Below, piece after piece: positions 11,220-22,119 of a stretch of DNA of 25,134 bases (the stretch's first letter is position 1; each line of letters begins with the position of its first letter). Source of the DNA: Plantago elongata (Eukaryota > Streptophyta > Magnoliopsida > Lamiales > Plantaginaceae); the NCBI GenBank assembly GCA_036897095.1, contig JAYMSP010002282.1, positions 1 to 25,134 on the forward strand. The letters are read 5' to 3'. The notes beneath the pieces were generated by a model. It made no database searches. It saw only the letters and a list, made by a program, of their open reading frames with translations, and was not told the DNA's origin. The position numbers and the translations under genes are program-made.

Positions 11220-13242
11220 TCAGTTGGTCTGCAGCATCTTTCCATGATTCTCTTCCTCAGCAGCTGTTAAGGGAAAACCCTCATCAGTCATGTTTTTCCA
11301 GGATTTATGATATTAAATCTCTACTACATGGGTGTCAAGAGTGATATTATTATCTAAGAGAATAAATTGTATGCTAACACTTACCTGCATGAGCAGTAGG
11401 GGATGCAGTGAAAGTAGAACTCCTGGTCCTGGAGTTTGTCCTTGCATATCTTGGAAGTTCTGAAGAATGAGCACGCGGGAGATGAGTCGGTGAACTCACA
11501 CTTAGGTTCTTATTTGTAAGGGCAGGAGCAGCAGGAGATGTGTTTTCATTTAAGTTTTTATTTGAAAGGGAAGGAGCAGCAGGAGATGCGCTTTCACCAT
11601 TTCCTGTTGAGTTGGAGGACTCTTCATACCAAAATAATGAAGTGACGGCTCCTCTGACTTTCTCAACCACACCAGGACTCCCTGAGGTACTTTTCTTTGG
11701 GCTGATAGCATCTGTTATAGCTTCTGAAAGTGCTTGCTCATCATCTTTCGGCTCACGAGCATTCATGAAGTACTCCTTAACGGAAATGCCTTTGTCCCAT
11801 TCTTTTGGGCTTATGGGAGTACTAGCATGCTTTAAATTTCCCAACTTTTCATTAGTTTTCTCATTAGCATTACTTCCATGTGGTGATATAGCAATTTGGG
11901 CAGCATTAAGTACTGGATCTGATGCTGCATCACTAGTCTGGCTAGGAGCTTTTGCTGTTTCTTGTGCTACTGGAGATGTAAGGGTCATGCTAGCAATTTT
12001 TGAAGCAATGTGGCTCACACCTGATACCGCTGCATACGCTGGTGCTACCAGTTTCTCAGTTACTGATTCAGTTATTGTCTTGTTCGAGGCAACACGTTCA
12101 TTCTTGTCTGTTTCTGTTACTGTTGTGTCTGAGGCAACAGGTTCAGGCTTGACTGTTTCCGTTACTGTTTTGTTTGAGGTAACATGTTCGGACTTATCTG
12201 TTTCTTGGACGTGTTCTTGGATAGGATCATCTTTCTTACTCTCTGTGTCTGGTAACACATGCTTCTCGGCAACTACATGCTCTAACTGAACATCTCGTGG
12301 GCGCTGCTTTGCCGTCTCTTTGAAAACCTCGGGTACTGCTTCTGACTCGTACACTGAATGTAAATCCAATTTTATTTTGCATGAAATTCTATGATTTAAC
12401 ATGGGATAGTAAAATTTGCACCACATATCTGTACTACGTGTTCTCAATGCATGGAATTCTTTTATGTTTGAGAAACTCTGCAGCAAAACTGTTTCCTTTC
12501 AAATTTATAATTTCTGCGGAGGCAGTTATCGTGCAGAGTTCCTGAAGCATGACTGCATGAGGGATTAAAAGAAGTAAACTGTAATTGTATGTTTTTTTTT
12601 TCAAGAGCTGCATTTTGAAAATGGTATTTACTTGGAGCTCCAAGATATTCAGGATCCTCGAATTGTTCATTGGGGTCATCGTGGTGGTCAATATCATCTA
12701 GCTTGTCATCCTCCAAGGTAACACCCCACGAAGGGGTAGAATTACCGTGGCTGCTGCCATCACTTGAAATAGACGACTCGTTGAAATGTTTCTTCTTCCC
12801 ACTGAGAGAATATCTCAACTTCTTGGCCTTCTCCTTTACTTTGGTAAGCACCGATTTCTTGCCACTGGTAGGGCTGGTAAACTCTTCTTGATGGTGGTTC
12901 TTCCCCACGGTAGGTGACATTGCTCCCGACCAGTTTGCATCTTCAGCTAAGAAAACACCGTTAGTACGTGTACATTAATCACATACATTATTAGCACGTT
13001 TTCTTTTAGTTTACCAGATTCATTCTCTTATCGTAGATGAGGCACCAAGTAAAGTTGGGACAGAAGGTAGAGCCTCTCGTCCCTTCCCTAAATTGCTGAG
13101 ACGAGGACGTGCACATGGCAAACAAATGATGTAAACGAGATAAGTAGAACGAATTACCTTGAAAATTCTGCTCCAAAGTTGGTGAAGTTCTTGGAGTTTT
13201 GGGGCTATCAGTATATTTTCTTGACTTGTCCATATGAGCCAT
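11220..13242 (-). CDS. Low-temperature-induced 65 kDa-like protein (CAP160/LTI65 family)
   Basis: Cold/ABA/drought-responsive hydrophilic protein of the RD29/LTI65-CAP160 family, thought to act in stress protection; its biochemical activity is undefined. Exons on the minus strand: 13242-13158, 12946-12632, 12353-11385 and 11263-11220. All introns are phase 1 with GT-AG borders, giving 470 codons. Exon 2 has the family N-terminal block KKSVLTKVKEKAKKLRYSLS followed by an acidic stretch, ending at ...EYLGAP, which joins in frame to MYESEAVPE of exon 3. The CAP160-type motif KGISVKEYF...ALSEAITDAISPKK lies at about residues 321-354, and VVEKVRGAVTSLF at about 362-374. Three 15-residue Thr/Val-rich repeats occupy residues 186-230. 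The protein is Ser/Thr/Lys/Glu-rich with no membrane segment. Orthologue assignment within the family is not certain. Confidence 0.9.
11504..11599 (-). repeat. Two 48-bp tandem units in the LTI65-like gene
   Basis: Two consecutive 48-bp units (11504-11551 and 11552-11599) are imperfect copies. They encode SPAAPSLSNKNLNENT and SPAAPALTNKNL(S) in the C-terminal third of the protein. The unit length keeps the frame. Confidence 0.75.
12064..12198 (-). repeat. Three 45-bp tandem units in the LTI65-like gene
   Basis: Units 12064-12108, 12109-12153 and 12154-12198 are imperfect direct repeats encoding 15-residue modules. Examples are DKSEHVTSNKTVTET and VKPEPVASDTTVTET. A degenerate partial unit seems to follow from 12199. 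All preserve frame, consistent with repeat-driven length change in a disordered protein. Confidence 0.85.
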
Positions 13243-14202
13243 TGAAAGTTGTTTTTTTCTGCGAACAAATGAGTTATTTGTTCGAATCTGTGAAACCTGA
13301 AATTATTAAGTAACAAGAAGGTAGTTGCATTGTGAGTTAAAGCGTGGCTTTCGGCGTTCTTAAATGTTTATGGAACCAAATCAATGAACAATTACGGTTG
13401 TGAATTTGTGACTCAATATACTTCACTCCATAAATAGTACTTTTACTCGGTTACAATAAGTGGCTCCCCATAAATAGTTTCCAAGATCATCTATTAAAAT
13501 CCACGCCATATTTGTATTCGTAACACCTTTCGGAGAGTTCACAACAGAATACGGCAAGAAAGGTTCAAAATGAACTCTACATTGTAATCGAGAACATCAT
13601 CATCAGTTAATTAAAGTATTAATTATCTTTCGTACCCAAACTCAAAGCAATTCGAAAGATATTCAAAACTCACATAAAGAAATAATTCTATTACCTATGA
13701 TTGATCAGGAACACGTAACACTAACAAGATATTACTATTACAAAATCCTCACAAACATCTTACTTCTGATTTTTGGTGTAAACAAATCAAATTGTTTGCC
13801 GACAATTAATTGGAAAGCTCTGTCAAGCACATCTCAAACTCGAACTCAGAAGCAAACACAATTTTTGATTGCAATCTCTTCATATCGAAGATCGGACTCA
13901 TATTCGACTTGTGTACATAAACATGAATTCGATAATGTCTAAATCCTGAAACCGACTCATTCAATTTCCTTCCCAAACAAAATATATGAAATCGCAAATT
14001 CATGAATGTGAATTGACGAACAGAAGCATGACAAAGCGTTTAAGAGCGAATTAAAAACCCAGCAATACCGGACTGCACTAACTAAACCCTTCCAAAATCC
14101 AAATCCAACCACATTTTGCATTTTGAGTGTATTTTACAAACAAATTGGCATTGAGTGAGAGAGTAGAGTAGAGTCGAGTCTTATCTCCGCCACCACACCC
14201 CA
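13243..14202. promoter_or_regulatory. Head-to-head intergenic promoter region of LTI65-like (-) and TOC75 (+)
   Basis: This 960-bp spacer separates the two divergent start codons and holds no credible gene. Stress motifs are a DRE/CRT core GCCGAC at 13798-13803, a second one ACCGAC at 13951-13956, and an ABRE-like element that reads TACGTGTT on the minus strand (about 13711-13718). TATA candidates for the minus-strand gene read CTATTTATGG at 13437-13428, with a duplicate at 13477-13468. Two further ACGTG cores lie in the first intron of the LTI65-like gene (12966-12970 and 13107-13111). DREs are bound by CBF/DREB factors in cold and drought, so they fit that gene. Their effect on TOC75 is unknown. 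Confidence 0.55.
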
Positions 14203-17200
14203 ATGGCTTCCTTCTCCGCTCCGGCTCATCTCCCACTCACATCCACTTCACGCCGCCGTAACTCCCCTCGACTTCCTTCTCGTCTACCTACCACCACCAC
14301 CACTATCAAATCCTCTCTCTCCACTCCATCTCCTTCCCAAAACCCTAAACCCTCTAAATCTCCGCCCTTATCCTTCATCACCCCCAAATCGATTGCTCTC
14401 TCCGCCGCCACCGGCATTCTATTCCACCTCGCCACTCCTCTCCTTCATTTCGGAGGCGCCAATTCCGGCATAGGAGGTGGGAATTCCGGTGGAGGCGGAG
14501 GAGGCGGAGGTGGAAATTCCGGTGGAGAATTTGGTAATTTCTGGTCTAGGTTGTTTAACACGACAGCTATAGCAAATGACGATGATCCTGAGCAGAAGTG
14601 GGATAAGCATGGTCTGCCGGCGAACATTGTTGTGCAGCTGAGTAAGCTCAGTGGATTTAAGAAGTATAAGGTTTCCGAGATTGTGTTTTTCGATAAGCGG
14701 AGAGGATCGACTATTGGTACTGATGACTCGTTCTTCGAGATGGTTTCGCTTCGTCCGGGCGGTATTTACAATAAGACTCAGCTGCAGAAGGAGCTCGAGA
14801 CGCTGGCGACGTGTGGGATGTTTGAGAAGGTTGATTTAGAGACCAAGACAAATCCGGATGGGTCGATTAGTGTGACGATTCCTTTTCTGGAGTCGACTTG
14901 GCAGTCGGCGGATAGGTTTAGGTGTATCAATGTGGGGCTTATGCCGCAGTCGAAGCCGATTGAGATGGATGCGGATATGACGGAGAAGGAGAAGATGGAG
15001 TATTATAGGAGTCAGGAGAAGGATTATAGGAGGAGGATTGAGAGGTCCAGGCCGTGTTTGTTGCCTCAGTCGGTGCAGGGGGAGATATTGGACATGTTGA
15101 GGGCGAAGGGGAAGGTGAGTGCGAGGTTGTTGCAGAAGATTAGGGATATGGTGCAGCAGTGGTATCATGATAACGGGTATGCCTGTGCTCAGGTTGTTAA
15201 CTTTGGGAATTTGAATACGAAGGAGGTGGTTTGTGAAGTTGTGGAGGGAGATATCACACAGATGGTGATTCAGTTCCAGGATAAACTCGGGAATGTTTGC
15301 GAGGGGAATACTCAGTATCCTGTGATAAGGAGAGAGTTGCCCAGGATGGTAAGCGGGAACAAAACTTTAGATAGACAATTTATTTAATACATGATGATTG
15401 ATATTTGGGTTTGCTTTTACAATGGTACAACTTACAAGCTAACTGTTTAGTTTACCATACTAGAGATATTATCATTGGCCATCTGTGCATAATTGCTTGA
15501 ATTTGAATTTGTTTGTAGTTTAATTTCTGACCAGCTGTTTTAATTCATTTACTGTGAACTTTGTTATAGTCAATAGGAATAACTGCTTCTGATATCATAG
15601 AAGTGATAGCAATGTGTAACTCGATTTTGTGAGTGTGTATGCAAGACGTGACATTTTTCTGATGTGCTTTTCAGCTTCGCCAAGGTCAAGTTTTTAACAT
15701 TGAGGCTGGGAAGCAAGCACTGCGGAACATAAATTCTCTATCTTTGTTCTCCAACATTGAAGTAAATCCCCGCCCAGATGAGAAAAATGAGGGAGGGATA
15801 ATTGTCGAAGTCAAGCTAAAGGAACTGGAACAGAAGTCTGCCGAAGTTAGTACAGAATGGAGCATCGTCCCTGGCCGTGGGGGGCGTCCAACACTGGTAA
15901 ATATCACAATCAATGCCATTGCTTAATTTGATTAAGTTCTTTTATTTGATTGCTAACTTTTCGTTGCATGTCGGGAATGGTACTCAGGCTTCAGTACAAC
16001 CAGGTGGAACTGTTTCATTCGAGCATCGAAATCTTTATGGCTTGAATAGGTCACTTCAAGGCTCAGTGACCACTGGCAATTTTCTCAATCCTCAGGTGCT
16101 TTGTTTTTTTATATGTACCATATTAGATAGATGGTTAACTGCATATTTGCTATGCATCTTGTTATCTGAAATGTATTTGAACAATTAATATACAGGATGA
16201 TCTTGCTTTTAAACTGGAGTATGTCCACCCCTACTTGGACGGGATTTACAATCCCCGCAATCGGACCTTCCGCACAAGTTGCTTTAACAGTAGAAAGCTG
16301 AGTCCAGTCTTCACTGGGGGGCCAGGAATAGAAGAAGTTCCTCCGATCTGGGTGGACAGAGCTGGAATGAAAGCCACCATCACAGAGGTAGGCTTCAGTG
16401 GTTTCTGTCTATAATTTTCAATTGTTCCTTCATATAGACATATTTCTTGAGGCTATGCTTGAGTAAGTTCAATAATTGGAGCCTGGTAATACTGAAGTTT
16501 TGGTTAATATAGATCTTTATACTGGTCCAAGAATAGAAAGGGGTTTATTGACACTTGTGACTTAGAAATTAAATTTTGTTGTTTCAGTAATAGAAAACTT
16601 ATTTGGTTCATTCTTTACAGAACTTTACACGCCAAAGCAAATTTACTTATGGGCTTGTTATGGAGGAGATAACAACGCGTGATGAAGCCAGTAATATTTC
16701 TGCTAATGGTCAAAGAGTGTTGCCAAGTGGAGGACTTAGTGCAGACGGACCTCCAACGACACTCAGCGGTACTGGAGTTGACCGAATGGCATTTCTGCAG
16801 GCAAATATTACTCGGGACAATACCAAATTTCTGAATGGAACTATTGTTGGCGAGAGAAATGTGTTCCAGGTAAGAAATAAGTACCAAAGCAGAGTGGGGA
16901 TACTATTTAAGTATTTATCTGAGATTTCTAATATCTGGTTTTCTGCGTCAAATGCGAACAATGATATAATGTTTTGTTTATCAGTGTAGTGCATGCATAT
17001 ATAGTAATGTGGAATTTGAAAGTATAGTTTCCTCTGATTTCTGACCTTTTTAAATCTTATCCAGCTTGATCAAGGAATCGGTGTTGGTAGCAAGTTTCCA
17101 TTCTTTAATCGTCACCAATTAACAGTGACCCAATTTCTCCAATTGAAACAAGTTGAGGAAGGTGCTGGTAAGCCACCACCTCCTGTTTTAGTTCTTCATG

Positions 17201-17885
17201 GACATTATGGTGGATGTGTTGGAGATCTTCCCAGCTATGATGCATTTACTCTGGGCGGACCATATTCTGTTCGGGGTTACAACATGGGAGAATTGGGAGC
17301 TGCAAGAAATATACTTGAGGTAAAAACTTCATTTCATTTGATATCATAAATATTTGAAGTGTTAGTTAAAGATGAGTTAGGATTAGTGGAGAAAAATACT
17401 TATCATGCTGTGTTGAGAAGTACACATGAGGTTTTACACTGGTCAGGCATTGCCTACAACCATACTCTGTCCTCTTCCCCTCTAAACTGCCAAGTGCTAG
17501 CGTTCAGGCTTGAGGGTAGCTAGTGAATTTTGTTTAGGTGTTCATAACTAATGATCTTTTGTATGGCACACACAATAAACTTGAGTCGGTATTAACTCTG
17601 GATCTTCTCATAAATTCCTAGTCCTGATAACCGTGACTTTTGTAGGTTGCTGCTGAGCTGCGGATACCTGTTAGAAATACCCATGCATATGTGTTTGCAG
17701 AGCATGGAAATGATCTTGGCAGTTCAAAGGATGTTAAGGGAAACCCAACAGAGGTGTACAGAAGAATGGGTCAGGGATCGTCATATGGTGTTGGGATGAA
17801 GTTAGGATTAGTGCGAGCTGAGTATGCAGTAGACCATAACTCAGGAACTGGTGCTATATTCTTCCGATTTGGTGAGAGATTTTGA
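14203..17885 (+). CDS. TOC75: Chloroplast protein import channel TOC75 (Omp85/BamA superfamily)
   Basis: Pore-forming beta-barrel of the TOC translocon in the outer chloroplast envelope, through which nuclear-encoded precursors enter the plastid. Exons: 14203-15348, 15675-15896, 15988-16095, 16196-16387, 16621-16869, 17065-17319 and 17646-17885. All introns are phase 0 with GT-AG borders, giving 803 residues, close to the size of known plant TOC75. Residues 1 to about 60 are a Ser/Thr/Pro-rich stromal targeting region. Residues 84-108 are a Gly-rich tract with nine consecutive Gly, matching the polyglycine segment known to direct TOC75 to the envelope. POTRA repeats occupy roughly 130-450, including FRCINVGLMPQSKPIEMDAD. 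The C-terminal half is the beta-barrel, with the Omp85 VRGY motif at 708-711 and the final segment FFRFGERF. The reading frame is intact throughout. Confidence 0.96.
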
Positions 17886-19035
17886 AGAGACAGGTTTCAG
17901 ATTGTCAATTAGGTGCTCAGAATTGCACCAGTTTTGATTGAGACTAGTTTTCGGCCCTTGCTAGTTAATTGTTATTTGAAGTGATCTTTTTCTCTGTAAC
18001 TTAGAACTTTGGTGTTGGATTATTGAGTGCATTTACCCTTCCACATCCTTTTGAAAAAGTATTCTGCAACATGTGTATCAACGTTCCTATATGTGACATA
18101 ATAATAGTATACTAATAATTTGAAATGACTATTTGGTTCGTGTCATTTTAATGCATTTCCATAGAATATCCGATCAAATTCTAATATACACGTCGACCGG
18201 TTATTATACTAAGTCAATCTAAAAAACCAACCATATATGTTTTTATTCTTTAATATCCATAATTGTTTTGGCAAGCACCTAGCATCTCATAAACTGTATA
18301 GTCTTAAGTAATCCATCACATACGTCACATCTTTATTCATATATCATTGATCATACGTCATTACTTTCCTTGCATCATCATATTATATTATACTATATAT
18401 GTTATTACTGAAGTATATACTGTCTAGTACTATTATGTAAAAAGAGAAAAAGTAAAAAACTACAACAATTTCATCAGCCTTGCTCTTTTCTGTCACTATT
18501 TTGATTTTCACAAGCCTATAATAATCACAAGGCAGAATCAAACGAACTTGAGAATTGGGGGTTTTGACAGTTTATGTTCAAGGAATCAAGGTATGATGAT
18601 TGAATTGATGAGTTAATTATTAAAATTGTATCTCTCTTAATCTTAATCTTTTGTCATTAGCTAGTCTAGCCTACTGTTTTCTCATATTCATATTCAATGT
18701 ATTGTTTTGACTACATCAAATGGGAGCTTCTGGTATCAAGTTGTTGCTTAATTTTGGATTATCTCAACATGTATATCTTAATTATCAGGTTCATTTTGAT
18801 TTCGATTGATACTCACTGACTTGTGATATTTGTTTTTTTTAATTTGAGGGTTTGTACTATTATGCGGAGGAGATAGACGACTTAAAATTTGTGAACTTTC
18901 AATAGCTATAACTTGGTGTGGTTGGTGCACTGTTACAAACTCATCTTTTCAAGTGATTATCTTTGAAAACTTTTGTATACTTTATTATACTACATATTAA
19001 AATGTTTGTTCGCTTAATATTATCTTTAGATTCTT
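17886..19035. other. TOC75 3' flank and AT-rich intergenic sequence
   Basis: The first 150-200 bp should be TOC75 3' UTR. The remainder is AT-rich with no supported gene. A short stretch at about 18460-18590, ending CAAG|GTATGA, could be a non-coding exon with a donor site. No downstream exon supports it. Confidence 0.5.
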
Positions 19036-19104
19036 TTACTAATATATATTTTGGGCCCAATGTTGAAGTTGGCACAGGGCCTTCATGTTTCTGAACCGGC
19101 CCTG
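19020..19104 (-). mobile_element. Terminal fragment of a GGGCCGG-ended DNA transposon
   Basis: Read on the minus strand, CAGGGCCGG (19104-19096) is followed by GGCCCTGTGCC and GGGCCC-containing sequence. This resembles the GC-rich terminus of a common class of plant non-autonomous DNA transposons. No opposite end was found to its left, so it is probably truncated. The superfamily is not assigned. Confidence 0.35.
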
Positions 19105-19310
19105 CTCATCGTCCTCATCATCTTCATCGTCCTCCTTGACCTCCTTATGATCTTCGTCTGTTTCATCCTTATCATCTTCATTCTCATTAAGAGTTTGGTC
19201 CTCATTATTCTCCCCAGAAGATTCATAAGGTAAAGTCGTCATTATTTTCCTCAGAGGACGAGTCTGATCCTGCTACATGTTTATCAGTTGTTGCCTTTCT
19301 AAAATTAGAA
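19105..19310 (-). pseudogene. Acidic Asp/Glu-rich coding remnant, frameshifted
   Basis: The minus strand encodes a low-complexity acidic stretch (NENEDDKDETDEDHKEVKED, then DDEDDEDDE). Upstream of it, in a different frame, lies a related piece, GSDSSSEENNDDFTL. The two pieces (SSEENNDDFTL and SSGENNEDQTL) look like tandem copies separated by a one-base frameshift. The fragment lies directly against a transposon-like terminus. I cannot identify the parent gene; acidic tracts like this occur in many nuclear proteins. Confidence 0.35.
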
Positions 19311-19396
19311 CACTGCTCAACAATAAGATTAAGAAAGTGTTATAAACATATAAATTTAAAAGACTGTCATATGAAACATAAATCCTTAATGATCTG

Positions 19397-19965
19397 CAGG
19401 GCCGGTCCAAAAATTTAGAGGCCCATGCGAAATTTTAAAATTGACCCAAACTTATATAATGAATTAAAGATAACAAAATGTTTTGTACAAAAATTAATTA
19501 AGTTTTTAATAAAACAATTTATTACACCCATCCCAACTTCATCTTTCTGTATTTCATTTTGGTCCGTCACAACTTCATCTTCTCATTCATTAAATAGAAA
19601 ATATATCTCCTACTTTATACTCTATCACTCCTAATTTATTTACTTTTTCTCTACTTTATCATCATATCTCTTACATCATTATCTTTTCTCTTAAAATTTG
19701 AGTTCGATCAATTCTGGATGAAGGGTACAAAATACATCACTTTAAAAATATAATACTACAAGTGTTATTTGAAATAAAATTACATTGTATTAATTATTAA
19801 TAAAGACTTCTAATTATATTTTTAACTCTCTATTACTATCATAAATCATAATACTAAATTTTCATAATTTTAACTCTTTATTGTTACTGCGATACTAATT
19901 TGGAGACCTTAAAAAATTGAGGCTCTGTGCGGGTGAACATGCCGTACGGCTAAATAGGTAAGGGT
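19397..19965. mobile_element. Probable non-autonomous DNA transposon remnant
   Basis: The left end reads CAGGGCCGGTCC (19397-19408), followed by AAAAATTTAGAGGCCC. The right part contains the mirrored pattern TTAAAAAATTGAGGCTCTGTG at about 19911-19931, as if the subterminal regions were inverted copies. The expected final CCGGCCCTG is not intact on the right. The interior is AT-rich. A segment at about 19553-19690 resembles Stowaway-type interior sequence (CATTTTGGTCCGTC), possibly nested. The superfamily is uncertain. Confidence 0.4.
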
Positions 19966-20416
19966 GCTGAAAACCAAAAGGCAACGAGCCCTAAGTATAC
20001 GCAAAGTTCAAGAGGCCCCAATTAATCTTACTTACACCCTACATAAGACAGACACAATAAGGGGCTCCGACATATTTATCTTCAAATAGTTGACCGAAGT
20101 AGATGACATCCATGCAGTTATAGCAATATCCTATACGACGTTGAATTATGTGTGCAGACATTTCATGCGTTCATAAATTAATGGTTTATGTCATAAAGAA
20201 TACATAATCAACTTCATAAAGGATGAACAGAACATTATGACCACACTTCAAAGAGAGTAAACCAACACGAAAAGCACAACAGCCCACAATGCAATTCACA
20301 GAGTAAATCAACACGAAAGAATACAACAGCCCAGATGATAGAAAATTAACCAAAGACACTACTTTTACAATAGAATCATAAAAAACCAAGAATTGAAAAG
20401 TTTGAAGAATTAATAC

Positions 20417-20724
20417 CTTAGACGAGAAATCGAGCTGATCAACTGAAACTTCTTCCTTAACAGTGCGAAGAATAAAGATCGCCATATTTGCTTGTAGAGT
20501 CTGAATCATAAGCGCAATTTCTTCAACACATTGAACTATAATGCTTCTCCAAAGCGATGCCACAACTTCTTCCTTAACAGTGCGAAGGATAAAGATCGCC
20601 ATATTTGCCTGTAGATTCTGAACAATAAGCGCAATTTCTTTAACAGAGTCCAGTACGCAACCCATGAAAAAGGATGTTTCAAAATTCCTCTTGAAGATAG
20701 TCACCAAATCACGTTGCTTCTTTC
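20417..20724 (-). other. Exon-like open frame with a 39-residue tandem duplication, identity unknown
   Basis: On the minus strand a 308-bp segment is open in one frame and bordered by TAGCAG| upstream and TCTAAG|GTATTAATT downstream, consistent with an internal exon. It encodes KKQRDLVTIFKRNFETSFFM, then two copies of EIAL(I/M)(V/I)Q(N/T)LQANMAIF plus ILRTVKEEV. The copies are separated by VASLWRSIIVQCVE. The DNA repeat period is 117 bp (20447-20530 against 20564-20647). Only non-ATG codons precede the frame, so it needs an upstream exon or is a gene fragment. An open frame continues to 20186 past the donor but looks intronic. I do not recognise the family. Confidence 0.45.
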
Positions 20725-21156
20725 CTGCTACAGTTCCGACTATTGTTCTTGAAAGTTGAAATCAACTGCTTTTTTCGGTTTCTTGAAGTGATTTTCTAAC
20801 TGACTGTGGTAGAATTGGGTAAAACTAATGAACTTGTGAAATAGGCTGCTGATTCGGTTCAGAATCGTAACATTTATGGAAAAACGAAAATGGTTAATTG
20901 CACTTTAACCCCCATCATGTATACTCCCTCTCTAAAGACCCTTTCATCTGTCTCCCTTACCCAAACCACCCTTGTATTTATCTTTTTATATTTTATTTTA
21001 TCTGTTTTCAATTGTTTTTTCACTTTCACCCCAACATTTCCTGATGAATTGTCTTTTGTCCCTATATGTTTCTTATGCATTACGCTTAAACGCCATTTTT
21101 CCAATTACCAAAACCGGAATTACATAAAGGGGTAAGCTAAAACTTACTATCACCAT

Positions 21157-21668
21157 CTAACTCATATCCGACACTGGCGCATAACAATTCGCCCTTCTAT
21201 CTATCTTCAGCTCAATATCCCGAGGGTTCCTCACTGATACCTTGCACATGTCCACCTTGGTCTTCAGTTCATCCGTTGGCACATCTAATTCAATGATCCA
21301 GTTGAACACCATTTTAGAATCGGTCTCAACCTGTAACTTATAGACTCTTCGCTCCCACGCTATTTCCACGCCTACAATAAGTCCACAAGGCTCTGATTCG
21401 TTCACTGTTGTTGTGGGAGTCGAGTCGCATATCCCTAGACCCAGTTTCCCGCGTCATCTCTCAATACACCACCGATTGCCCCTTCGTTTTGCTGAGTCTT
21501 ACAGCTTCCGTCCGTGTTCAATTTCATCCAAGTGCTCCCTGGTTTTGACCAGTGCAGGCTTTGTTGAAAGTTGTTGTTGTGACTTATTTTCATATCAAGA
21601 TCACAACTATGCTGCTTGATGAGGAACAGAATCGAGCTGGTGCTCTCGAGTATGCCACGGAAATTCAT
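21157..21668 (-). pseudogene. RNase H-like (RVT_3) domain fragment, frameshifted
   Basis: Two minus-strand frames, 21668-21435 and 21405-21157, together resemble a plant RNase H-like domain of the kind found in LINE retrotransposons and in stand-alone RVT_3 genes. The first has WMKLNTDGSCK followed by GGVLRDDAGNWV, with the first catalytic Asp in TDGS. The second has NESE (catalytic Glu), then VEIAWERRVYKLQVETDSK (second catalytic Asp). A frame change and stop separate them, and the C-terminal His/Asp part is not recognisable. A decayed retroelement or gene fragment is the best reading. Confidence 0.6.
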
Positions 21669-21899
21669 CGAATTTCCTTGATTTCCAAAGGTTCCAGATT
21701 ATTTGTTGCAATACACATTGCCGCCCATGTGACATCCATATTCAGCTTGGTATTGAATTTCCCCTTCAGGTTGCTCCTAAACCAGTCCTCCTCATAGAAT
21801 CAAAGTGTGAAAGCTCATTATCGGGTAAAATTTTCGACCATATGTCCTTCGCCACTCTACAATGCCGAAATTCAATTTGTATACTTAAGGATCTATCTT

Positions 21900-22110
21900 G
21901 TATGGGGATTTTCTGGAAACGGATGTCAATTTAATGAAAAATCGAATAGTTTAATTAATCTTGTATGGAAGATTTAAATTTTACCATGTGATTTTCTAGT
22001 AAGGGTTTCACAAGTAATGTGCAAACTTCAAAAAAAAAAACCTAAGGATTTTTTAATTTTCTGGAAATGGGTGCCAAAGTAATGAATAGAAATCGAATAG
22101 AGACAAATTA
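21900..22110. repeat. Pair of about 40-bp imperfect direct repeats
   Basis: ATTTTCTGGAAACGGATGTC...AAATCGAATAG from 21908 recurs as ATTTTCTGGAAATGGGTGCC...AAATCGAATAG from 22056, an offset of 148 bp. No gene is supported in this stretch. Confidence 0.5.
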
Positions 22111-22119
22111 GACATTTTA

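Noticed and set aside
11540..12289. 249-codon plus-strand open frame
   Set aside because: It lies wholly antisense to exon 3 of the LTI65-like gene, whose repeats, CAP160 motif and splice structure are convincing. It shows only Ser/Val/Leu-rich complementary sequence.
14419..14627. Minus-strand proline-rich frames opposite the TOC75 glycine tract
   Set aside because: Poly-Pro is the complement of the GGN repeat of TOC75. There is no independent evidence for a gene.
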